A stretch of 64,000 bases of DNA from an uncultured Desulfovibrio sp. (GTDB lineage: Bacteria; Desulfobacterota; Desulfovibrionia; Desulfovibrionales; Desulfovibrionaceae), in the NCBI RefSeq assembly GCF_944324935.1, contig NZ_CALUYG010000007.1, forward strand, positions 1 to 64,000, written 5' to 3'. The notes beneath the pieces are model-generated. The model saw only the letters and a list, made by a program, of their open reading frames with translations, searched no databases and was not told the origin of the DNA. Positions 39,928 through 47,538 of this stretch are shown here, in pieces; the stretch's first letter is position 1; each line of letters starts with the position of its first letter. Position numbers and translations under genes: made by a program.

Positions 39928-41853
39928 ATGTGCGGAATTTGCGGCCTTGTCGGCGGACGTTTTGCCGCCGCTGAAAGACGCCATATCGTCGAACGAATGA
40001 AGCGGCGGCTGATCCACCGGGGGCCGGACGAGGAAGGGGCCGTGGCTGGAGAGGAGTATGCGCTCGGGCATCGGCGTCTTTCCATCATTGACCTCACCAC
40101 TGGTCGGCAGCCGTTCCGCTCCCCGGACCAGCGCTTTTGCATCGTGTACAATGGCGAATTGTACAACTATGTCGAGTTGCGCCAGGAGCTGGAGAGCGAA
40201 GGCGTTCAGTTTTTCAGCAACAGCGATACGGAAGTGCTGCTGAATCTGCTGATCCGCAAGGGGACGAGCGCGCTCGCGCGGTGCAACGGCATGTTTGCCT
40301 TCGCCCTGTATGACTGCCGGGAAAAAACGCTTCTGCTGTGCCGGGATCATGCCGGCATCAAGCCCCTGTATTATACGCATGCGCACGGCGGCATAGCCTT
40401 CGCGTCTGAAATCAAGGCGCTTTTTGATGTTCCCGGCGTCATGCCGTCCGTCAATCAAAAGGCGCTTCAGGAATATCTGGTCTTTCAGTTCTGTTTCGGC
40501 AGCAAGACGCTTTTTGCCCATATCGACAAGCTTGAGCCGGGACAATGTCTGCTGCGTACGGCTGACGGCAAGGAGCGGGTAACATCCTGGTCCACGCGGG
40601 ATGGCCGGCCTGAGGTGGGAGAAGATGCCGGCGAGGAGGCTCTGGTGGAGCGTCTGCGCGGTCTCCTGCAGCAGGCTGTCCATATGCAGATGCGCAGCGA
40701 CGTGCCGGTGGGGGCCTATCTTTCCGGCGGGCTGGACTCCTCGTCCGTCGCGTATTTTGCCGCACAGGAGGCACGGCCGCTTCATTGCTTCACAGGCCGT
40801 TTTTTGGAGTCGCCCGCGTATGACGAAAGCAGGTATGCGCGGATGGTCGCGGAAAGCTGCGGCGCCGAGCTGCACATCATCGAGCCGACCGCCGGGGATT
40901 TTGTTGCCTGGATGCCGCGGATCATCCATGCACTGGATGAGCCGGTGGCCGGACCGGGCGCCTTTCCGCAGTTCATGGTGTCGGCAGCCGCGCGAAATAC
41001 GGTGAAGGTTGTCCTTGGCGGGCAGGGGGGGGATGAACTGTTCGGCGGCTATACCCGTTACCTTGTGGCCTGCCTGGAGCTGGCGCTCCATCAGGCTGTT
41101 GACGAGGTGAGGGATCAGGATTGTCTGACACTGGCGGACATGCTGCCGGGGCTCCCCTCATTGCGCAACTACAAGCCGATGCTGCGGCGTTTTTTCAGCC
41201 GGGGGATGTTTGAGCCCTTCCCGCGGCGCTATTATCGTCTCGTCGATCGCTCGCCGGATCTCTTCCCCATGCTGACCGAGGACATGCGCGCCAGCATCGA
41301 CGAAGAGCGCCTCATGGAGGAATTTTGCGCGATCTTCTCTCGGGAAAGCCGCTCGCCCATCGACGATATGCTGCGCTTTGACCAGCGGACGCTTCTGCCC
41401 GCACTCCTGCAGATCGAGGATCGCGCCAGCATGTCCGCTTCGCTGGAATCCCGCGTGCCCCTGCTGACTCCGGCGCTCATGGAATTCGCCGCCGCCCTGC
41501 CTGCGCTGCTCAAAATAAAAAACGGCAAGCTCAAGCATATGCTGCTGGCGGCCATGCGGGATCTTCTCCCCGCGCCGGTGCTGGAACGCAAGGACAAGAT
41601 GGGCTTCCCCGTGCCGCTGACGTTGTGGATGCGGCAGGATGGGCCGGTGCGGGAATTTGTGGCGGACACGCTGCTGAGCCAGCGCTCCCGGCAGCGAGGC
41701 ATTATGACCCCGGCGGCGTTGGAGCGCATGCTTTCCAACGATAGCGATGCCGGTCGTCCCCTGTGGGGAGCTCTGTGCCTGGAACTCTGGTTTACGACCT
41801 TTCAGGATCAGGGATACGGGAGTGGAGCCGCCGACCGGGGAGAGAGCGTCTAG
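39928..41853 (+). CDS. asnB: asparagine synthetase (glutamine-hydrolysing)
   Basis: 641 aa. The N-terminal Ntn glutaminase begins with the catalytic Cys2 (MCGICGLVGG), with RHRRLSIIDL seen as GHRRLSIIDLTTGRQPF and YNGELYNY. The synthetase domain has the pyrophosphate loop AYLSGGLDSSSVAYFA (about residue 267) and QGGDELFGGYTRY. Such enzymes often sit in glycan gene clusters and may amidate a sugar acid instead of making free asparagine. 109 bases after the sulfotransferase-like gene and on the same strand. A G8 run (41025-41032) lies in the conserved Q-G-G-D codons. Confidence 0.93.
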   Translation: MCGICGLVGGRFAAAERRHIVERMKRRLIHRGPDEEGAVAGEEYALGHRRLSIIDLTTGRQPFRSPDQRFCIVYNGELYNYVELRQELESEGVQFFSNSDTEVLLNLLIRKGTSALARCNGMFAFALYDCREKTLLLCRDHAGIKPLYYTHAHGGIAFASEIKALFDVPGVMPSVNQKALQEYLVFQFCFGSKTLFAHIDKLEPGQCLLRTADGKERVTSWSTRDGRPEVGEDAGEEALVERLRGLLQQAVHMQMRSDVPVGAYLSGGLDSSSVAYFAAQEARPLHCFTGRFLESPAYDESRYARMVAESCGAELHIIEPTAGDFVAWMPRIIHALDEPVAGPGAFPQFMVSAAARNTVKVVLGGQGGDELFGGYTRYLVACLELALHQAVDEVRDQDCLTLADMLPGLPSLRNYKPMLRRFFSRGMFEPFPRRYYRLVDRSPDLFPMLTEDMRASIDEERLMEEFCAIFSRESRSPIDDMLRFDQRTLLPALLQIEDRASMSASLESRVPLLTPALMEFAAALPALLKIKNGKLKHMLLAAMRDLLPAPVLERKDKMGFPVPLTLWMRQDGPVREFVADTLLSQRSRQRGIMTPAALERMLSNDSDAGRPLWGALCLELWFTTFQDQGYGSGAADRGESV

Positions 41854-41879
41854 GGCCTGCTGACACTATTCGTTGCCTG

Positions 41880-42009
41880 TCTGGGGGAAGGGGAGCCCCT
41901 CGCGTTGCTGTCGATGCCCGTAAGGCTCCTGCGTCGCCTAACGGGCACGGCCCTGCGGGCCGCCGTTCGGGTCGCTGCCGGCATGGGAGCGCGGGCCCTG
42001 TTCCCCAGA
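41880..42009. repeat. interspersed palindromic element family 2, copy 2
   Basis: About 130 bases bounded by TCTGGGGGAA and TTCCCCAGA. The internal hairpin has stem TGCCCGT/ACGGGCA and loop AAGGCTCCTGCGTCGCCTA, nearly the same loop as copy 1 with a compensated stem change. It lies between the convergent asnB and glycosyltransferase genes. Confidence 0.7.
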
Positions 42010-42034
42010 TGACCTGCACACAGTGTGGGCAGGC

Positions 42035-43150
42035 CTAGTTCCACAAGCTCCTGCGCGTCTTGTACAGCGGCTGGCTGCGGGGTAATCCCTCCAGGATGCC
42101 GTCCACGCGTGCGATATACCTCTGATAGCTGTACCGGCCGGAAAGGATGATATCGTCCCGCGTACGTTGCGCCAATGTTTCCAGCAAATCCGTATCCCGG
42201 AGTTTTTCAAAGACTTCATCCACATTACTGTAATCTTTTTTGAGCGGGATATAGTGGATGTCGGGCTTGATGACCCCGGAATATTCGCCTTCAAAGCAGA
42301 TGAGCGCCGTCCCCATGGCGGCTGTTTCAAAGGCCTTTGGCGAGATCTGGTTCATCAGGATCTTGTCGTCGATGTCTTCCAGAAAAAGCTTGTGCACGGC
42401 TTCAAACGAGGCGTTCGGGTGCTCGGCCAGATAGCGGTTGAGCTGAGGGATGACTTTGCCGCTGAAGTCGAAAACATTGCTGCCGCTTTCCGTCATCAGC
42501 ATTGTCCGGCAATCGCGAATGAAGGCCGGCCAGGCGTCGCCGTAAATGCGCCCAGCGGTCGTGACGTCGATATTGGCCGGGATGCCGCGCTCCTCGCATC
42601 GTTTCCGCATTTCGACGCCGATAGTGTATTTTTCCATGGTCAGACGACCATAACGGAAGGGCACAAGGCGGCTCCGGTAGCCGATGTGCCAGCGACGTTC
42701 CGCAATGGGCCGGGGGGGGGGGAGCTGCAGAAGATTTTCCGGCACATAACCGGTCAGGGCCTGGACGAGCGGCATGGAGGCGAATTCGTCACGGAAGACG
42801 TCACGCCAGAATCTCCGGGGGACGCAGGTGATGAAGAGGGTGAACCCCATTTTGAGCAAACTCTCGCGCGCACGAAGGAAATAGGTGTACTCGTCCTGGA
42901 AGATGCCGACCTTGGGCCCCTGGAACATCCTGAATTTTTTTACAATGAGTGGATCGATAACATCAACGCACGAAAAAAAGGAGTAGGAGACAAGCACGAG
43001 ATCGAACCGGTTGAAATCAATGGTCCAGTCGTTTGCCATGAGATCCAGGACGGTAACGGCATGGCGTGAGTAGAGGCTGAAGGCCTGATCGTAGTCGCGT
43101 ACGGTGTTTGTATAATACGGGCTGCTGGAAACAAGGAAAAGAACATTCAT
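42035..43150 (-). CDS. glycosyltransferase-like protein (paralogue of 46048-47487)
   Basis: 371 aa from MNVLFLVSSS, chosen because GGAG precedes it and the upstream extension is not protein-like. Two-domain GT-B pattern: VLFLVSSSPYYTNTVRDYD at the N-terminus; late motifs ISPKAFETAAMGTALICFEGEYSG and HYIPLKKDYSNVDEVFEKL resemble the nucleotide-sugar region of CgeB-like glycosyltransferases. It shares these motifs and the ending RRSLWN with the 479-aa gene. An 11-base C run (G11 on plus, 42712-42722) encodes Pro-Pro-Pro at about residue 143. Last gene of the minus-strand glycan operon. Confidence 0.75.
   Translation of the reverse strand: MNVLFLVSSSPYYTNTVRDYDQAFSLYSRHAVTVLDLMANDWTIDFNRFDLVLVSYSFFSCVDVIDPLIVKKFRMFQGPKVGIFQDEYTYFLRARESLLKMGFTLFITCVPRRFWRDVFRDEFASMPLVQALTGYVPENLLQLPPPRPIAERRWHIGYRSRLVPFRYGRLTMEKYTIGVEMRKRCEERGIPANIDVTTAGRIYGDAWPAFIRDCRTMLMTESGSNVFDFSGKVIPQLNRYLAEHPNASFEAVHKLFLEDIDDKILMNQISPKAFETAAMGTALICFEGEYSGVIKPDIHYIPLKKDYSNVDEVFEKLRDTDLLETLAQRTRDDIILSGRYSYQRYIARVDGILEGLPRSQPLYKTRRSLWN
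42712..42722. repeat. C11 homopolymer inside a glycosyltransferase gene
   Basis: Eleven Gs on the plus strand, C11 in the coding strand, spanning the codons CTC-CCC-CCC-CCC-CGG. The longest homopolymer seen in a coding sequence of the window. Confidence 0.9.
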
Positions 43151-43426
43151 GGGAGGGAGCTCCTTCAGAAGGCTGGCAGGCTGGTTTCGTCGATTTTGCG
43201 GCTTTTTGCCGTCAGCCGAAGGGGGGAACTGCTCATACGGCAGATACATTGCCCGCGTTCGCCGACAGGGCGGCATCCATGACAATATGTGGCATGGCGG
43301 CGGCGTCCGCGCGAAGTCCGCAAAACGCGCCGCCATGCCTGCGTACCCGCACAGAAACCGCATGCGCGGACGTCCGCCCGAAAGCAGCTGACGTCCGGTC
43401 GCATGCCAGGCCGGCAGAGTATGCCG

Positions 43427-44992
43427 CTATTTCTTGCCGAAAACGTAAAAGTCCGAGATGGAGGTGTTTTCCGGGCTCCTGGCATTATACGGATACTTGT
43501 TTTTGATCATCTTGAGACATGTCCACTGCGGAGCATGCTGCGCGATCCATCGGGTGAACTTCCTGTACCGCATGTGGCCGCCGGCATAGGGTTTTTCCTC
43601 ATTGGACGCATAGATGATGACGAATCTTTCCGCGGAGTCGAAAAGATCCTGCATGTATTCCTCAAAAACAGGGTCTTCGACAAGATGAAAAATGACATCC
43701 AGAGAAAGACTGAGATCGGCTTTCTGACTGCGCCCGGCGAGCATGGTCTGGAAGGCGTCGTGCGTGTAGACATGAAACGTCTTTGACGCGTCGCCGGAAA
43801 ACTTTTGCGTGCAGACCTGCACGGCCTGCGGGGCAATGTCGTAGCCCTCATATGAGGGGTAACTGGCAAGGGTGAGCTGATTGCCGTCGCCGCAGCCAAG
43901 TTCGAGCACGCTGGTCACCTGCTGTTCCCGCACGAAGGCATTGAGCGTTTCCGCCTTGAATTCCGCAAGGCGTCCATAGGAACCGCTGCCGGAATTGCCG
44001 CCGGTGCGGTAGCGTTCTTCCCAGTAGTTTTTGACGCTGATGGGGGAGATTCCCTCCGGCTGGGCAAGCAGTTCCTCTATCCGGCGGAGCTGGAGGGTGA
44101 GAGAAAATTTTTTGAGGATGAATTCCCGGCAGCGGACCGGATCGAATTCCCGCATGAATGCCTTCAGGCATTCATCGGGCGTATTGAAAAGAAATTCCCC
44201 GGGGAAAAAGTAGTCGGCCCCGCAGTAGTTGTGGATCAGCGGCTTGATGCCCTTGGACATGGCCTCGGCAATGGAGTAGCCGAAGCTTTCGAAGAGGCTC
44301 CCGGAAATGAGATATTCCTTGTCCTCAAGCCAGTCGGACATGCGGGCGGGGGAGACGTTGCCGTCGAAAAAGACTCTGTCCTGGAGACCAAGTTGCTTGA
44401 TTATGTGGTGCAGGTATATTTTTGTCCGCAGCTGATCGACAGAGAACGGGGAAGGAACGCCCGTAAAATGCAGCGTCAGACGTGAATCCCGCTGTGCGAG
44501 CACATTGAAGCACTGGAGGACGAAAGGCAATTGTTTCTCAGGATTGAAGTGAAGGCTGACGCAGGCGATCTTTCCCGTTCTGTCGTTGTTTTTACGCAGC
44601 GCGAACTTGTCCGTATCAACGGCGTTGTGAAGGATCTCGATGGGCGTCGGGACGGTATTGCCCATCCTGCCCAAAAAAATGTTGCGGATGAGGGGAGAAA
44701 CAAAGAGGAGGAGATCGATATGCTCCCACTTTATGCCGTCAAGGTCCGGCATGAAGACTTCATAGCTGTGGATGCGCAGGATGATCCTGCAACATTTTGG
44801 CATTCGTGAAGCAATGGCCGCATGTTTCATGCCCCATTCCACCCAGGCTACGTCGGCCCATTTGAGGGCGGTATAGATGTCGACCTCATTTTCCGAGGCA
44901 ATGACCCGTACCTCGTGCCGTTGTGACAGGGCGGAGACGATATCCTGCAGAAAGGCTGTGCTTTCGCGACCATGCAAAAATGCCAGCTTCAT
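43427..44992 (-). CDS. glycosyltransferase (family 4-like) fused to a SAM methyltransferase
   Basis: 521 aa from MKLAFLHGRES (AGGAG before it). Residues 1-about 330 are a GT4-like GT-B enzyme: EILHNAVDTDKFALRK, CVSLHFNPEKQLPFVLQ, and SGSLFESFGYSIAEAMSKG (the E-x7-E donor site). From about residue 345, YWEERYRTGGNSG begins a class I methyltransferase with SVLELGCGDGNQL as motif I, SLSLDVIFHLVED as motif IV region. So one protein may add and methylate a sugar. Separated from the next gene by 276 bases of mostly GC-rich spacer. Confidence 0.85.
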   Translation of the reverse strand: MKLAFLHGRESTAFLQDIVSALSQRHEVRVIASENEVDIYTALKWADVAWVEWGMKHAAIASRMPKCCRIILRIHSYEVFMPDLDGIKWEHIDLLLFVSPLIRNIFLGRMGNTVPTPIEILHNAVDTDKFALRKNNDRTGKIACVSLHFNPEKQLPFVLQCFNVLAQRDSRLTLHFTGVPSPFSVDQLRTKIYLHHIIKQLGLQDRVFFDGNVSPARMSDWLEDKEYLISGSLFESFGYSIAEAMSKGIKPLIHNYCGADYFFPGEFLFNTPDECLKAFMREFDPVRCREFILKKFSLTLQLRRIEELLAQPEGISPISVKNYWEERYRTGGNSGSGSYGRLAEFKAETLNAFVREQQVTSVLELGCGDGNQLTLASYPSYEGYDIAPQAVQVCTQKFSGDASKTFHVYTHDAFQTMLAGRSQKADLSLSLDVIFHLVEDPVFEEYMQDLFDSAERFVIIYASNEEKPYAGGHMRYRKFTRWIAQHAPQWTCLKMIKNKYPYNARSPENTSISDFYVFGKK

Positions 44993-45022
44993 GTTAGCTC
45001 CTGATTTCGAAACAAATTTGCA

Positions 45023-45060
45023 CCGTCGGCCATATGAGAACACATGGCCGACGGTTTTTT
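45023..45060 (+). terminator. strong hairpin with T tail, plus-strand orientation
   Basis: An 11-bp perfect stem (CCGTCGGCCAT and its complement) with a 10-base loop is followed by six Ts. It points along the plus strand, while both flanking genes are on the minus strand. It may stop antisense transcription, or act as a processing hairpin in the minus-strand transcript. Confidence 0.6.
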
Positions 45061-45095
45061 CATCTGCAAAGGGGGCGGCGATGATGCCGGCGCCC

Positions 45096-46034
45096 CTAGG
45101 CGTTTTCGGAGATCTTCAAATGGGTATAGCCGCCCACCACGCCGTATGTGCGGTAGTACTCGCAGGCGGCATGGACGATGGCCTTGAGTCCGGTAAAGGT
45201 GATGGCCCCGAAATCCTGAAAAGTCCTGGAGGGGTCGAGCAGGATGCTGGCGGCATCGTCCGCCCCCAGGTCCCGGATCTCGGGGTCGGGGTACGGGGTG
45301 ATCCGCAATTCATCGACAACGGCATTGTACAGATCGATGATGGGAATATCCGTTCCTGAAGAGAAATTGTAGGAACCAGCGCCCATGCCGTCGATGGCCT
45401 TGATGCTGACGGCCGCAAGGTCCTTGACAAAAACGAAGTCCCGGCGGGAGCGGGTGACGAAGCAGCGCTTGCCCTGGGTCAGCCGCTGGAAGAAGATGGG
45501 CAGCGGACCGGAAAGATTGCGCGGGCCCACCACGTTCGCCAGCCGGAAGGAGACATAGCTCAGGCCGGAAAGCTCGAGGTATTCTTCCGTCGTGGTTTTG
45601 GAGATGGAATAACTGCTGTTGTTCGGAAAACGAAAATGCGTGACGGGGATGGGGTTTTGCATGGGCTTTGTGCCGTAGCACAATGCCGTTTGATAGTAGA
45701 TGAACCGCTTTACCCCGTTGGCCTTGGCCGCCATGATGAGATTGGCGCCGCCCACGCAGTTGGTCAGCGTGTCGGTATGCCAGTCGTCAGGATCCTTGTA
45801 GGCGGCGGCCGCGTGCACGATGACGTCAACCGCATGCTTCCGCACGAGGTCATCCACCAGTCGCTTGTCGGCAATGTCGCCTTCCACCACCGCCAGGCGG
45901 GGGTGCGGGGCCAGGTGCTCGGGGCGGCCGGTCGCAAAATTGTCAACGACGACGACCGAATCGCCGCGGGCAAGCAGCAGTTCCGCCACATGCGAGCCGA
46001 CCTGGCCGCAGCCGCCGGAAATAAATATGTTCAT
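45096..46034 (-). CDS. NAD-dependent sugar epimerase/dehydratase (extended SDR)
   Basis: 312 aa. NAD loop ISGGCGQVGSHVAELL at the N-terminus, the DNFATGRPEHL turn, HAAAAYKDPDDW, the catalytic Tyr/Lys in SSYSISKTTTEEYL (Y-x3-K) and a Ser/Thr before it. UDP-glucose 4-epimerase-like. It resembles the plus-strand gene at 53830-54756 (both share DNFATG, AAAYK, YFQTALCYG-type stretches), so the two are paralogues. Lies 13 bases from the upstream 479-aa gene. Confidence 0.88.
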   Translation of the reverse strand: MNIFISGGCGQVGSHVAELLLARGDSVVVVDNFATGRPEHLAPHPRLAVVEGDIADKRLVDDLVRKHAVDVIVHAAAAYKDPDDWHTDTLTNCVGGANLIMAAKANGVKRFIYYQTALCYGTKPMQNPIPVTHFRFPNNSSYSISKTTTEEYLELSGLSYVSFRLANVVGPRNLSGPLPIFFQRLTQGKRCFVTRSRRDFVFVKDLAAVSIKAIDGMGAGSYNFSSGTDIPIIDLYNAVVDELRITPYPDPEIRDLGADDAASILLDPSRTFQDFGAITFTGLKAIVHAACEYYRTYGVVGGYTHLKISENA

Positions 46035-46047
46035 GGTATTCTCCTTT

Positions 46048-47487
46048 CTAGTTCCACAGGGATCTGCGCATCCTCTGCCGCACGCATGCGAGCTGCCGGG
46101 TGCGTTTTATTCGTTCCCCAGACAGGTCTTCACCCTCAATACGCCATTCCCGGCAGTCGTCCTTTATCATTTTGAAGGTGCACTTTTTGATGTAGCGCGT
46201 GGGTATGCCGTAGTTCATCCGCTCATAGACAAGACTTGTGGCAAAGTGGCCCCCCAGCCGCACATCCTGCAGCGCATGCCAGAAGGATTCCTGCGTATCC
46301 GTATGGAGGGAGCGCACCGCTCCCGTGCGGTCCTGTACGGCGACGACGCCGGCAAGCATGCGGGATCTCGGCTGATCGGGAAGGCGTTCGGCAAACCAGT
46401 TGTCCAGACGGCCGATAAAGGTCGCGTAACTGTACCGGCCGGATTCGATGACGTCCCGCCAGGCCCGCTGCATCATGCCCATGAGGAAAGCGTCGTCCAG
46501 AACATGGCGCAATACCTCATCGACATTGCTGAAATCCTTCTTCAGGGGGATGTAGTGTTCCCACGGCAGGACGACACCGGAATATTCGCCTTCGAACAGG
46601 ACGAGACCGGTCCAGTTCAGAATGGCTTCGAAAATGCGCGGCGAGATCTGGTTCATCCTGATTAAACCTTCGTGCTCATGCAACAGCAGGGCGTGAACCG
46701 TCTCGAAATCCGCGTCAGGGTGTTCGCGCGTATACTCCTCAACGGCCGGACGCAGCGTTCCGTCGAAATCAAAGATGCTGCTGCCGCTCTCCACCCCCAG
46801 CACGGCCCGGCAATCCTGCAGGAAGGCGAACCAGTCGTCCCCATAGAGGCGTTTATACTCATCGGTCTCGATATTTGCGGCAAGGCCGCGTTCCTCGCAG
46901 ATGCGGCGCATCTCCGTGCCTATCCGAACCTTTTCCTGCCCCAGGCGTCCGTAGTAGAAGCGAGGCGGGCGTCCCCGGTAGCCAAGGACATATTTTCGAC
47001 CGGCAAGGGGGGGGCAGGCTTTGCGGACGACAGGTTCCGGCACATATCCCGTCAGGGCGGGGATGTAGGTCAGTCCGGCCAGTTCAGGGCCCCCGTAGAC
47101 CCTGGCCAGCTCCGATGGCGGAACGCACGTCACCAGGCCGTCGATACGCATGTAGGCGAGCGCCGCCTTCATCTGGTTGACGCAGTCGTACTCATCCTGC
47201 AGGATGCACAGCTTGGGGATTGACAGCCGCCGCAGCTGCCGCATGAGGGGAGGCGGAGGAGTGTCCGGGCTGGTCGTTTTGCATTGCACGGCAAGGGAGT
47301 AGAACAGGATGATGCCATCGAAGCTTTCCAGATCATATGTCAGCATCGAGTCGAGGCTGGCATCGGCATAGTAAATATTGTAGCGAGAATGCTTGGAAAA
47401 TGCCTCAAGGTACTCAAATACCGTGCCGGTATAGTTCGACAAGCTGTAGTAAAGCACCAGCAGATTGTGGCGTGGCGTTTCTGGCAT
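46048..47487 (-). CDS. glycosyltransferase-like protein (paralogue of 42035-43150)
   Basis: 479 aa, starting MPETPRHNLLVLYYSLSNYTG. Core motifs shared with the 371-aa gene: LQDEYDCVNQ (versus FQDEYTYFLR), LTGYVPEP, MNQISPRIFEA, LVLFEGEYSGVVLPWEHY, IPLKKDFSNVDEV, and the end RRSLWN. It has about 85 more residues near the C-terminus (HTDTQESFWHALQDVR on). A C8 run (47007-47014 on plus) falls in the codons of A-C-P-P-L at about residue 158. Function: transfer of a sugar in surface-glycan assembly, inferred. Confidence 0.75.
   Translation of the reverse strand: MPETPRHNLLVLYYSLSNYTGTVFEYLEAFSKHSRYNIYYADASLDSMLTYDLESFDGIILFYSLAVQCKTTSPDTPPPPLMRQLRRLSIPKLCILQDEYDCVNQMKAALAYMRIDGLVTCVPPSELARVYGGPELAGLTYIPALTGYVPEPVVRKACPPLAGRKYVLGYRGRPPRFYYGRLGQEKVRIGTEMRRICEERGLAANIETDEYKRLYGDDWFAFLQDCRAVLGVESGSSIFDFDGTLRPAVEEYTREHPDADFETVHALLLHEHEGLIRMNQISPRIFEAILNWTGLVLFEGEYSGVVLPWEHYIPLKKDFSNVDEVLRHVLDDAFLMGMMQRAWRDVIESGRYSYATFIGRLDNWFAERLPDQPRSRMLAGVVAVQDRTGAVRSLHTDTQESFWHALQDVRLGGHFATSLVYERMNYGIPTRYIKKCTFKMIKDDCREWRIEGEDLSGERIKRTRQLACVRQRMRRSLWN
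47007..47014. repeat. C8 homopolymer inside the 479-aa glycosyltransferase gene
   Basis: Eight Gs on the plus strand, C8 in the coding strand. Another potential slippage site in the same locus. Confidence 0.8.
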
Positions 47488-47538
47488 ATGTCATTCCCCC
47501 GTATAACAGGTCACGCGCGCCTTGCCGCGATGTTGTTT

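Noticed and set aside
41025..41032. G8 in asnB as a switch
   Set aside because: It falls in the conserved Q-G-G-D-E-L motif, so codon constraint explains it; kept only as a weak part of the locus-wide pattern.
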